Positions 1 to 8,491 of a DNA stretch of 45,328 nt are shown here, in pieces. This stretch comes from Verrucomicrobiaceae bacterium UBA7681 (GTDB lineage Bacteria; Verrucomicrobiota; Verrucomicrobiia; Verrucomicrobiales; Verrucomicrobiaceae): the NCBI GenBank assembly GCA_002482965.1, contig DLGZ01000080.1:232750-278077 (forward strand), given 5' to 3'. The notes under the pieces were generated by a model. That model made no database searches. It was not told the origin of the DNA and saw nothing but the letters and a program-made list of their open reading frames with translations. Within the stretch, counting starts at the first letter, position 1, and every line of letters starts with the position of its first letter. A program made the position numbers and the translations under genes.

Positions 1-567
1 GTGAACGGGAAGACGATGCATCTGCCGGAGCCGTTCTTTGTGCTGGCGACGCAGAACCCGATTGAGCAGGAGGGGACGTATCCGCTGCCTGAGGCGCAGC
101 TTGATCGGTTCATGCTGAACATTGTGATCGATTATCTGAGCGAGGATGATGAGGTGGCGGTGGTGACGAAGACGACTTCGGGCAAGGGCGAGCCGGTGCA
201 GAGGCTTTTTACTGGGGAGGAGCTGCTGGCGTTTCAGCAGGTGGTGAGGAAGGTGCCGATCGCGGAAGATGTGGCGCGCTATGCGGTGCGGCTTTCGGCG
301 GCTTCGAGACCGGGGAGGGATGGGGTGCCTGATTTTGTGAATCAGTGGGTGAGCTGGGGAGCGGGGACACGTGCGAGTCAGAACCTGGTGCTGGGGGCGA
401 AGACGCGGGTGCTGCTGCACAACCGGACGCATGTGACGATGGAAGATATTCGGGCGATGGCGCTGCCGGTTTTCCGACATCGTATCCTCGTAAATTATAA
501 AGCCGAGGCCGAAGGAGTGACGGTGGAAAAGGTGATTGGGAAGCTGCTGGAGCACGTGAAGGCGTGA
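1..567 (+). CDS. MoxR-family AAA+ ATPase, C-terminal part (5' end outside window)
   Basis: This is the last 188 residues of a MoxR-type AAA+ ATPase. These chaperone-like ATPases act on VWA-domain partners encoded beside them. Visible are sensor 1 in ATQNPIEQEGTYPLPEAQLD (Asn19 of the fragment), the arginine finger in AQLDRF (Arg36), and a C-terminal helical AAA lid (about residues 75-185) with the family's AGTRASQNLV-like stretch. MoxR proteins are usually 310-340 residues and the Walker A and B motifs are missing, so about 140 residues lie before the window. The GTG at position 1 is therefore an internal codon, not a start. The DUF58 and BatA-like VWA genes downstream are the usual partners. 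Confidence 0.93.
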   Translation: MNGKTMHLPEPFFVLATQNPIEQEGTYPLPEAQLDRFMLNIVIDYLSEDDEVAVVTKTTSGKGEPVQRLFTGEELLAFQQVVRKVPIAEDVARYAVRLSAASRPGRDGVPDFVNQWVSWGAGTRASQNLVLGAKTRVLLHNRTHVTMEDIRAMALPVFRHRILVNYKAEAEGVTVEKVIGKLLEHVKA

Positions 568-582
568 ATCAGGACTCTTTAA

Positions 583-858
583 ATGAATCTGTACTACAAG
601 CTCCCCTACGTTCCCAATCTGTTGGCTAAGGTGTGTTTGTGGCTCTCCATTTTCAACTGGCTTGGACTTCAGGTCAGTTCAGTCAGGATTTATCCATGGG
701 ACTATAGCCGAAATTATTTGATCTCGTTCATTCTAAGCGCCGTCGCATGGGGTGCCTCTTCAAAAACAACATCCATTTTTGGACTGATTGGTTTTGGCGT
801 ATTTGGGTTCTTGTTGATTCAAAAATATTTGGTGCTCGCTGGCCTGCCTGATTATTGA
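583..858 (+). CDS. Small hypothetical membrane protein, 91 aa
   Basis: An unrecognised 91-residue protein with two or three hydrophobic stretches (about residues 14-30, 46-56 and 63-85), so probably an inner-membrane protein. It sits 15 bases after moxR and 12 before the DUF58 gene, so it is likely cotranscribed. Its DNA is visibly richer in A and T than the neighbouring GC-rich genes, and it is not a usual member of MoxR-DUF58-VWA clusters. I therefore read it as an inserted passenger gene. No function is proposed. It could be a non-coding insert that happens to be open, although the ATG start and close spacing favour a gene. Confidence 0.55.
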   Translation: MNLYYKLPYVPNLLAKVCLWLSIFNWLGLQVSSVRIYPWDYSRNYLISFILSAVAWGASSKTTSIFGLIGFGVFGFLLIQKYLVLAGLPDY

Positions 859-870
859 AATAATACTGCT

Positions 871-1821
871 GTGAATCCTGTCCAAACATCACCACGCAAT
901 TCACAGGGGGCCTTCCTCGATCCTGCCGCGCTGATGCGGATCAAGTCGCTTGAGCTAAGGGCGAAGGTGGTGGTGGAGGGGCTTTGGAAGGGGATGCACA
1001 GGAGCCCGTATCATGGGTTCTCGGTGGAGTTCTCGGAGTACCGGGCTTATGTGCAGGGGGATGATCCGCGGTACATTGACTGGAAGGTGCTGGCGCGGAG
1101 TGACCGGACGTACATCAAGAAGTTTGAGGATGAGACGAATCTGCGGTGTCAGCTGGTGATTGATCACAGCAAGTCGATGGGGTTTGGATCGCTGGGATAT
1201 ACGAAGGCGGATTATGCGGCGACGCTGGCTGCGACGCTGGCGTCGTTTTTGATGAAGCAGGGAGATGCGGCGGGGCTGACGACGTTTGCGGATGGGATTG
1301 AGGAGCATATGCCACCACGCAATCGGCCGGGACATTTGCGGCGGATCATTGCGGAGTTGGAGCGTCCGGCGAAGGCGGCGGGGACGTCGCTGGCGCTTTC
1401 GGTGGGGCAGTTGGCGGAGCTGCTGAGGAAGCGGGGGATGATTTGTTTGATCACGGATTTGCTGGCGCCGGTGGAGCATCTGGAGAAGCAGCTCGCGCTG
1501 CTGAGTGCGATGGGTCATGACCTTGTGCTGTTTCATGTCATGGACCGGGCGGAGATTGATTTTAACTTTGAGAAGTCGGCGCACTTTCGGGATGCTGAAA
1601 CTGGGGCGGAGCGGTTTGTTGATCCGCAGCTTGTGCGGGAAAATTATCTGAAGCGGCTGCAGGCGCATCGTGATGCGATCCAGGCGGCGACGGATCGGCA
1701 TAATGTGGAGTATCATTTTTGTCCGACGGATCAGCCGTTGGAGGAGGTGCTGTTTAACTTTTTGAGTGCGCGGCAGCGGAAGAAGGCTTCGAAATCGTCT
1801 GCTGCACGAGTGGCGATGTGA
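871..1821 (+). CDS. DUF58 domain protein (VWA-like MoxR partner)
   Basis: A 316-residue DUF58 protein. The family signature is clear: SPYHGFSVEFSEYRAY, then GDDPRYIDWKVLAR and KKFEDE (about residues 48-90). A VWA-like fold follows with a MIDAS-type DHSKS motif (about residues 98-102), which suggests metal-dependent binding of a partner. There is no signal peptide or clear membrane segment, so it is probably cytoplasmic or membrane-associated. I chose the GTG at 871 because family members normally begin a few residues before the LDP..L.RI..LELRA segment. The ATG at 934 would remove part of that segment. It lies between moxR and the BatA-like gene, the standard order for a MoxR-VWA module. Confidence 0.92.
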   Translation: MNPVQTSPRNSQGAFLDPAALMRIKSLELRAKVVVEGLWKGMHRSPYHGFSVEFSEYRAYVQGDDPRYIDWKVLARSDRTYIKKFEDETNLRCQLVIDHSKSMGFGSLGYTKADYAATLAATLASFLMKQGDAAGLTTFADGIEEHMPPRNRPGHLRRIIAELERPAKAAGTSLALSVGQLAELLRKRGMICLITDLLAPVEHLEKQLALLSAMGHDLVLFHVMDRAEIDFNFEKSAHFRDAETGAERFVDPQLVRENYLKRLQAHRDAIQAATDRHNVEYHFCPTDQPLEEVLFNFLSARQRKKASKSSAARVAM

Positions 1822-1912
1822 ATGGTTTTTTTGATTAATACCCTATGACTTTCCAATCCACGCCAACACAACTGCTTCTGAAGCGCCGCCTCTTTTTGCT
1901 CTCGAAGTCATG

Positions 1913-1949
1913 TGATCGAGGACGAGTTCGAGTAGGAGGACGAGGACGA
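1913..1949. repeat. GAGNACGAG-type dispersed repeat, copy 1
   Basis: The 172-base gap between the DUF58 and BatA-like genes holds a degenerate hexanucleotide run of the form TGATCGAGGACGAG followed by TTCGAG and GAGGACGAGGACG. The same TGATCGAG(A/G)ACGAG core recurs at 39568-39593. No gene is convincing in the rest of this gap. Confidence 0.55.
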
Positions 1950-1993
1950 TTTCTGCCAAGGTTACCTTTTGTGTTTCGAACATTTTAATCTTC

Positions 1994-4024
1994 ATGTCCT
2001 GGCTCTTTCCGATATACCTCGCTGGTGCTGCTGCGATCATCGCGCCGATTCTGCTGCACCTGCGACGCAGGCCGCCGCAGGATCGGGTGGAGTTCAGTAC
2101 GTTGATGTTTCTGGATGCGAGCACGCCGGTGCCGGTGAGCAAGCGGCGGCTGGAAAACTGGCTGCTGCTGCTGCTGCGCTGCCTCGCACTGATCCTTCTC
2201 GCGCTCATGTTTGCGCGGCCTTTTATGCAGAGTGAGAGCGCTACGGCTTCGTCTGCGGATAAGGCCACGCTGATCTTGCTGGACCGCAGCGCTTCGATGC
2301 GGCGGGATGATCTCTGGAAGCGTGGTCTCGCCGAGGCGGGGCGTTTGTTTAAAGATGCCAAGATCACTGACCGCATGGCGCTGGCGGTTTTTGATCGTGA
2401 ACTCACGATGGTGTGGAGCTTTGAGGAAGATCGGAATACGCCGGCGAATCGGAGTGCTGCGCTACAAAGCCGCCTTGCCGCGCTGGCGCCGAGTTGGGAT
2501 GGTACGCAGTTGGATCGGGCGCTGATCGCGGCGGTGCCGTCGTTTGACTCCAGCACGGCGAAGCTCAAAAAGCGCATTCATCTGATCACTGATTTGCAGG
2601 AGGGGATGCACCTGGATGCATTGCGGACGATTGCCTGGCCTGCTGAGCTCACGCTTAATGTTCATCGTCTTGATCCTGCCACGAACGACAATTTTTCCAT
2701 GGCTCTTGCGGCGCGTGATGAGGAGGGGAATGCGGATGCGCTCATTCGCATTCGTTTGAGCAACACGCGTGACTCTGCATTGCGCGACTTCACGCTGGCC
2801 TGGGATAAGGGGCCGCCAACCGACCGCATCACGGCGCAGATCCCGCCGGGGGCTTCGCGCATTCTGAATGCGCCGCCGAATTCCACCAGCGCCACGACGC
2901 TCACGCTCAGCGGCGACAAGTACGACTTCGACAACCGGCTCTTCATTGCCCCACCGCAGCCGCGTGCGGTGCGCATTCACTTTCTGGGCGATGAGGTGAC
3001 GCGTGATGAGGCGGCTGCACCGCTGTATTATCTGGCGCGTGCCTTGCAGCCGACCGCCACGCTGGCTCCGGTGTTGACTGCTGGCAAAGCTTTGCCAGCG
3101 CAGAAGCCGGACTTGGTCGTTATTTCGGGCAGCACTCCGCCTGTGGGCATGCACGCGAGCTTGCGCGACTTTGTGAACGCGGGCGGGTTTCTGGTGGAGG
3201 TCGCCAGTTCCACTGCGGATGCAGCCCTGCTTCAAACGCTCACCGGGATTCCCGGCATCTCCGTCAAAGAGGGGGATGCCAATGACGACTATCGCATGCT
3301 GGCGGATGTCAAAGTCGAGCATCCGCTGCTCAAGCCTTTCGGTGATCCCAAACTGCGTGATTTTACGAAGCTGCGTTTTTGGAAGCATCGGCAGATTGAG
3401 ATCAAGGATGCTGGCGACAAGATCGAAACCCTGGCTGGTTTTGACAATGGGCAGCCAGCCATCCTCAGCGCGCGCATTGGGAAGGGGACGCTCATTGTCC
3501 TGGCCTCCGGTTGGCACCCCGGTGAGAGCCAGCTTGCGCTCAGTACGAAATTTGTGCCGCTGCTTTATGGGTGGCTGGCGGCGGCTGGCTTCAGTCATGA
3601 TCCTGCGGCGACGCTGTTGGTGGGTGAGGCGCTGCCGCTTGATGCTGCAGCCGAGCATACGGTCACGGATCCTGAGGGCAAGACGCACAGTCTCAAGGCG
3701 GGTGAGACTTTTACTGCGTCGGAGATTGGCCTTTATAAAGTGCAAAGTGCTTCGCATACGCGGACTCTGGCCGTCAACCTGCCGCCGGATGAGGGGAGGG
3801 TTTTGCCACTGGTCCCGCAAAAGCTGGCTGAATATGGCATCAAGCTTTCCGGTGGGGCTGACAGTGCTGCTGCCAGCGAAACCACGGACGAGCGGCTCAC
3901 GGCGACTGATACGGAGCAGCGCCAGCAGTCGTGGTGGTATATTCTTGTCATGCTCCTGGCTGTTCTTTTACTGGAAACTTGGATTGCGGGGCGCGCCCGA
4001 CAGACGACGGTCCAACCTGCGTAA
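1994..4024 (+). CDS. BatA-like VWA-domain membrane protein
   Basis: A 676-residue protein with an N-terminal BatA-type domain: two membrane helices (about 2-22 and 54-76) flanking the LHLRRRPPQ linker. A VWA domain follows, whose DRSAS MIDAS motif is at about residues 96-100. The middle part (about 370-420, LVVISGSTPPVGM...LRDFVNAGGFLV) resembles the glutamine-amidotransferase-like fold found in such proteins. A last membrane helix lies near 648-668 (YILVMLLAVLLLETWI). The bulk therefore faces the periplasm. It would be the membrane VWA partner of the MoxR/DUF58 pair just upstream. The start has no Shine-Dalgarno sequence, but the BatA hydrophobic segment begins right after it. Substrates of these modules are not known. 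Confidence 0.88.
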   Translation: MSWLFPIYLAGAAAIIAPILLHLRRRPPQDRVEFSTLMFLDASTPVPVSKRRLENWLLLLLRCLALILLALMFARPFMQSESATASSADKATLILLDRSASMRRDDLWKRGLAEAGRLFKDAKITDRMALAVFDRELTMVWSFEEDRNTPANRSAALQSRLAALAPSWDGTQLDRALIAAVPSFDSSTAKLKKRIHLITDLQEGMHLDALRTIAWPAELTLNVHRLDPATNDNFSMALAARDEEGNADALIRIRLSNTRDSALRDFTLAWDKGPPTDRITAQIPPGASRILNAPPNSTSATTLTLSGDKYDFDNRLFIAPPQPRAVRIHFLGDEVTRDEAAAPLYYLARALQPTATLAPVLTAGKALPAQKPDLVVISGSTPPVGMHASLRDFVNAGGFLVEVASSTADAALLQTLTGIPGISVKEGDANDDYRMLADVKVEHPLLKPFGDPKLRDFTKLRFWKHRQIEIKDAGDKIETLAGFDNGQPAILSARIGKGTLIVLASGWHPGESQLALSTKFVPLLYGWLAAAGFSHDPAATLLVGEALPLDAAAEHTVTDPEGKTHSLKAGETFTASEIGLYKVQSASHTRTLAVNLPPDEGRVLPLVPQKLAEYGIKLSGGADSAAASETTDERLTATDTEQRQQSWWYILVMLLAVLLLETWIAGRARQTTVQPA

Positions 4025-4045
4025 TTCACTCTGAGTTTCACCACG

Positions 4046-4285
4046 ATGAATGACTATCCCTTTCCTCATGACAAGAGACTGCACTTCGGGTGCGGACTTT
4101 TGTTTGGAGGAGTCATCACGTTCCTGCTCTTGATCACATCCGTTTCTGCGATGGAAGCCATGCAATGGTTTTTAGTCGCTGCAGCTTCGTTGGCCTTTGG
4201 TCTTCTCGCGATGCAGCATGGCGAGAGATTCTGGGCCAAGGCTTCTTCCATTATCGGGACTGTCTCTCAATGGCTTCGTTATTGA
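4046..4285 (+). CDS. Small membrane protein with DKRLHF motif, 79 aa
   Basis: A 79-residue protein with two membrane helices (about residues 14-34 and 38-57). The start reads HDKRLHFGCGLLFGG, which resembles the D-K-x-x-H-F motif at the start of several small membrane proteins (VanZ-like and YfiM/DUF2279-like). That similarity is short and only suggestive. It lies 21 bases after the BatA-like gene and 24 before the DUF4175 gene, so it is probably cotranscribed. It is not a usual part of MoxR clusters. Function unknown. Confidence 0.62.
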   Translation: MNDYPFPHDKRLHFGCGLLFGGVITFLLLITSVSAMEAMQWFLVAAASLAFGLLAMQHGERFWAKASSIIGTVSQWLRY

Positions 4286-4309
4286 TCCAATGATAACTTC
4301 ATCACTACC

Positions 4310-7300
4310 ATGATCGCACGCACCATCCTTGAAGCCCGCATTGCTGAAGTTCGCGAGTCGCTGCGTCTTGCGCGGCTCATGCGCCATCTTGCTGTTGTGT
4401 TTGCGATTGGTGTTGTGGTGCGGGGCAGTTTGCTGCTGGCCACGCTGAATGGGTTGCCTGTTTCGAAGCGGCTTGATCGCTGGTCGATGCTGGGGCTTGT
4501 CGTGCTGGGGCTGATTGCCTGGATCAAGGGGAGGCGTAATATTTGGAGTGATCATGACATTGCGCGTGTGATTGAGCAGAAGCATCCCTCGCTGAATGCG
4601 CTGCTGCTGACGGCCATAGAGCACGAACCTGAGGCGGATAAGCCGACCGGGTTTTTGCATGAACGACTCATTGACCGCGCGCTGGCGCATGCGGCCACGC
4701 AGAACTGGCCGGTGACGGTGGCGAACAAGCCGTACACGCGTGCGGCGGTGGGCGCGGTGATGGCAATCATCGCTTTTCTGGCCACGGATTTGGCGCTGCG
4801 TTTCCAGTCGTCACAGCAGCAGATCGAGGTGGCGAAAAACAAGGTCGATGAACAGGCCAAGCCCACCGAGTTCAAGGCGACGCTGACTCCGGGAGACACG
4901 GAACTCGAGCGTGGTGCGCACCTCATTATTGAAGCGCGTTTCAATGGGCCGGTGCCTGCGGATGCGATGCTGGTGGTCAGTGAGGCGGATGGGAAGGAAC
5001 GCGAGCGGCTGCCGATGCGCCTGACGGTGGATGAGCAGGTGTATGGTGGCATGATCAACAAGGTGGAGCGTGATACGAAATACCATGTGGAGTTTGCTGG
5101 CCAAAAATCGCAGATGCACACGATCACGGTTTTTGACTTTCCTGTGCTGGTTAGCAGCGATGTGATCGTCACGCCGCCGGAGTACACGAAGCTGCCGGCG
5201 AAGGAGACGAAGAACACGAAGAAGGTGACAGCGCTGGAGGGATCGAAGATTGCGTGGAAGATCAAGGTCAATAAACCGCTGATCGCGGCCGGTGGAGAGG
5301 GCGCTGCTGCTGCGGGCAAAGGTGCTTCCCCTTTTGCACCGCATTTGACTGCTGCGGAACTTTTTGGAGAGGACAAGAGTGTCATCGTGCTCACGCCATC
5401 GGCGGATGATGCCACGGTGCTGGAAGGTGGGCTGATGGCGGAGAAGTCGCAGAAGTATCGCCTTCATCTGGTGGATGAGGCGGAGCGTGGGAACAAGAAT
5501 CCGCCGTGGTTTACGGTGACGGTGCAGTCGAACCAACTGGCGAAGATTGAAATGGTGTTTCCGAAGCGAGATTTGCAGGTGTCCAGCATCCAGGAACTGC
5601 CGGTGGAGGCGAAGGTTTCGGATGACCTGGGTGTCACGAAATCAGGGGCGGTCTTCAGCATCAATGGGAACAGCAAGGAGATCATCTTTAAGCATGCGGT
5701 CACTGCGCCGATGAAGAAGGAGGATGTGCGGGCGGAGCTGGCGCTGGAAAAAGAGAACGCCGAGCCGAGACAGCTCGTGAGCTACTACCTGTGGGCTGAA
5801 GACACCGGGCCCAAGGGGGAGGTGCGGCGCAACATGAGCGACATGTTCTTTGCCGATGTGCGGCACTTTGAAGACATTTTCCGTGAGATGGAGGCGCCGC
5901 CCAGCGAGCCCGGCAAGCCGAAGGCGGAGAGCGACAAGCTCGTTGATCTGGTGAAACAGATCGTCAACGCGACGTGGAAGATCATTCGGGACACCAATGC
6001 GGGGCGCGTGATTGAGGCGGCGACACCGGACATTGATGTGGTGGATCAGTCGGTGGGCATTGCCATGGAGAAGGCCAAAGAAGCCATGGAGAAAGTCGAG
6101 GATGCGGAGGTGAAGCAGTCGCTCACGGAAGCGTGGAAGAGTCTCAAGGACTCGCAGGGGCCGCTGCAGCAGGCCTCGGCTGAGAAGAAGCGGTCGCCGC
6201 TGAATCAGGCGCTCACGTTTGAGCAGACGGCGCTGGAATGGCTGCACCGTGCGCAGAGCCGCGAGCATCAGGTGATGCGCCAGGACAAACCCGGCGAAGG
6301 GCAGCAGCAGGCAAACCAGAACCAGATCATGGATCTGGAGCTGAAGCAGAAGGAGCAGCGCTACGAAGAGGAGAAGGCTGCGACTGAGGAGCAGACTGCT
6401 GAGCAGCAGGAGAATCTGCAGGTGTTGAACCGGCTCAAAGAACTCGCCCGAAGGCAGGAGGCGCTGGCGGAGAAGATCAAGGAGCTGCAGAATCAGATCG
6501 CCAAGGCGAAGACGGAGGAGGAGAAGCAGGAGCTGGATAATCAGCTCAAACGTTTGCAGGCGGAGCAGGAGCAGTTGCTGAGTGATCTTGATGATCTGAA
6601 GGAGCGCATGGAGAAGCCGGAGAACGCGCAGAACATGGCGGAGGCCAAGGAGCAGCTGGAGGAAACGCGGGAAAAGGTGCGGGAGACGGCGGAGCAACTG
6701 AAGGATGAGAAGCTGGCGGATGCCGCCAACTCCGCGACGCGTGCGCAGCGTGAACTTGAAAAGATGCAGGAGGATTTCCGGCAGAAGACGTCGAAGAAAT
6801 TTGCGGAGGAGATGAAGCAGATCCGGCAGCAGGCGCGCGATGCGGCTGATGCGGAGAAGAAGATCAGCGAGGCGCTGGAGAGTCAGAAGGAGCCGGGGTC
6901 TGACCTTGAGAAGAACATGCAAAACGCTGCGGAGAGCCGGCAGGTGGGAGAGCAGCAGGAGAACATTGAAAAGCTTCTCAACAGCATGCGGCAGCTCAGC
7001 GAGCAGGCGGAGCAGAGTGAGCCGCTGCTGCACCGCAATCTTTACGATGCTGTGCGCAAAGCCCAGACCAGTGGTTTGGAGGAGAACCTGCAGGCAACGC
7101 GTGATCAACTCCGCTATGGATCGCAGGCTGAAGCGAAGGACGCTGAACGCAAGGCGGCGAATGCTGTGGAGGAACTGAGGAAGGGCGTGGAGAAAGCGGC
7201 TGAGAGTGTGCTTGGCAGTGAGAGCGAATCATTGCGCGTGGCGAAGAATGAACTGGATAAGCTGATCAAGGAGGCGCAGCAGCAGGAAGCGGCGGAGGCT

Positions 7301-8425
7301 GGGCAGAAGGGACAAGATGTGGCGAATGCGGGGGATCCGGATGCTGCTGCGAAGGGGCCGAAGGGTGGCGAGGGCCAGAAGGGCAAAGACGGGCAGCCAG
7401 AGGATGGCAAAACTGCGGACAAGGGTGAAAAGCCTGGAGACGGGCAGCCGCAAGGTAAGGACGGGGAAGGTCAAAAGCCGGGCAAGGATGGCCAAGGGCA
7501 GGAGCCTGGCAAAGATGGCCCAGGGCAAGCGCAAGATCCGAAGATGGCAGGCGAAGGGGAGCAGCCTGGCAAAGGAGAAGGGGAACCCAAGCCGGGACAA
7601 GGCAAAGAGGGCAAGGCTGGCCAAGGTGAAGGCAAGGACGCGCAGACTGCTGAAAAAGGGCAGCAGGCCGGTCAGGGCATGGAGCCCGGCGAGAAGGGGC
7701 AGGCGGGACAGCAGCCGAATCCGGATGGTGAAGGCCAGGGTAAAGGGCAGGCTTCAGCGGAGCGGCCAAAGGGCAATCAACCTGGAGAGCAGCCGGGCAA
7801 GGATGGGCAGCAACCGGGGCAACCTGGCCAAGGCAAGGGGCAGGGCCAAGGTGAGCCCCAAACTGCTGAAAATGGGAAGGAACCCGGTGATGGGCAGCAG
7901 CCCGGCCAAGGGCAGAATCAAGGGCGTGGGCAAGGGAAGGGGCAGGCGCAGACGGCCAGTTCCAACACAGGGCTGGGCATGACTGGTGATCGTGATTCTG
8001 ATAATGATCGTCGCGTGGCACCGATCAACGGAGGTGCTGTTTCTGAGGCGCTCTTTTTTGACGACAGCAAGGAGCAGCCTGACAGCGGTGTCTTTACTGG
8101 CAATGGCTACGAGCAGTGGAGCGACCGGCTGCGCAATGTGGAGGAACTGCTGAGCAACCCTGAACTGCGTAATGATGCGGCGAAGGTGCAGGATCGGGCG
8201 CGGACGCTGCGCATCGAGCTTAAGCGGAGCAATGAGGCGCCGCAGTCGGCTTACTTGAACACTCGCATCACGCAGCCGCTGATGGAACTGCGTGACCGGG
8301 TGGTGGAAGAGCTTTCGAAGAAGGATGCGGGCAAGAATTTGGCGCCGGTGGATCGTGATCCGGTGCCTGCGGAGTTCCGCGATTTGGTGAAGCGTTACTA
8401 TCGCGAACTGGGTGCTGGAAAGTAA
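4310..8425 (+). CDS. DUF4175-type large membrane/coiled-coil protein
   Basis: A 1371-residue protein of the kind annotated as DUF4175 in MoxR-DUF58-VWA clusters. Three hydrophobic segments lie near the N-terminus (about 24-46, 61-75 and 142-162), followed by an extracytoplasmic beta-rich region to about 540. A long, strongly charged coiled coil runs from about 660 to 985, rich in Gln, Glu, Lys and Ala. Residues about 1000-1217 form a low-complexity tract of Gly, Lys, Gln, Pro, Asp and Glu with repeats such as GKDGQGQEPGKDG. A short folded C-terminal part (about 1240-1371) follows. The domain order suggests a membrane-anchored protein whose long rod and flexible tether reach across the periplasm. 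Its role is unknown; cotranscription with the VWA proteins suggests a shared envelope machine. Confidence 0.85.
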   Translation: MIARTILEARIAEVRESLRLARLMRHLAVVFAIGVVVRGSLLLATLNGLPVSKRLDRWSMLGLVVLGLIAWIKGRRNIWSDHDIARVIEQKHPSLNALLLTAIEHEPEADKPTGFLHERLIDRALAHAATQNWPVTVANKPYTRAAVGAVMAIIAFLATDLALRFQSSQQQIEVAKNKVDEQAKPTEFKATLTPGDTELERGAHLIIEARFNGPVPADAMLVVSEADGKERERLPMRLTVDEQVYGGMINKVERDTKYHVEFAGQKSQMHTITVFDFPVLVSSDVIVTPPEYTKLPAKETKNTKKVTALEGSKIAWKIKVNKPLIAAGGEGAAAAGKGASPFAPHLTAAELFGEDKSVIVLTPSADDATVLEGGLMAEKSQKYRLHLVDEAERGNKNPPWFTVTVQSNQLAKIEMVFPKRDLQVSSIQELPVEAKVSDDLGVTKSGAVFSINGNSKEIIFKHAVTAPMKKEDVRAELALEKENAEPRQLVSYYLWAEDTGPKGEVRRNMSDMFFADVRHFEDIFREMEAPPSEPGKPKAESDKLVDLVKQIVNATWKIIRDTNAGRVIEAATPDIDVVDQSVGIAMEKAKEAMEKVEDAEVKQSLTEAWKSLKDSQGPLQQASAEKKRSPLNQALTFEQTALEWLHRAQSREHQVMRQDKPGEGQQQANQNQIMDLELKQKEQRYEEEKAATEEQTAEQQENLQVLNRLKELARRQEALAEKIKELQNQIAKAKTEEEKQELDNQLKRLQAEQEQLLSDLDDLKERMEKPENAQNMAEAKEQLEETREKVRETAEQLKDEKLADAANSATRAQRELEKMQEDFRQKTSKKFAEEMKQIRQQARDAADAEKKISEALESQKEPGSDLEKNMQNAAESRQVGEQQENIEKLLNSMRQLSEQAEQSEPLLHRNLYDAVRKAQTSGLEENLQATRDQLRYGSQAEAKDAERKAANAVEELRKGVEKAAESVLGSESESLRVAKNELDKLIKEAQQQEAAEAGQKGQDVANAGDPDAAAKGPKGGEGQKGKDGQPEDGKTADKGEKPGDGQPQGKDGEGQKPGKDGQGQEPGKDGPGQAQDPKMAGEGEQPGKGEGEPKPGQGKEGKAGQGEGKDAQTAEKGQQAGQGMEPGEKGQAGQQPNPDGEGQGKGQASAERPKGNQPGEQPGKDGQQPGQPGQGKGQGQGEPQTAENGKEPGDGQQPGQGQNQGRGQGKGQAQTASSNTGLGMTGDRDSDNDRRVAPINGGAVSEALFFDDSKEQPDSGVFTGNGYEQWSDRLRNVEELLSNPELRNDAAKVQDRARTLRIELKRSNEAPQSAYLNTRITQPLMELRDRVVEELSKKDAGKNLAPVDRDPVPAEFRDLVKRYYRELGAGK

Positions 8426-8491
8426 GGATGTCCGAGGTTCTTTCGTGGAATGCCGCCTCGACGCTAAAGGCTTATTTAGCATACTGAGTTG

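Noticed and set aside
1..567. GTG at position 1 as the start of a complete 188-aa protein
   Set aside because: It would be a MoxR protein lacking Walker A and B. The window boundary explains the truncation better.
2462..3820. 452-codon minus-strand ORF opposite the BatA-like gene
   Set aside because: Arg/Gln/His-rich translation without domains; the plus strand encodes a complete VWA membrane protein.
5642..7108. 488-codon minus-strand ORF opposite the DUF4175 gene
   Set aside because: Very rich in Leu and Arg (LLRLLAELPHAVEKL style), produced by the coiled-coil codons GAG/CAG/AAG of the real gene on the other strand.
7309..7960. Collagen-like domain in the DUF4175 protein
   Set aside because: Gly is frequent but not at every third residue; the tract is KGQ/PGK-type low complexity.
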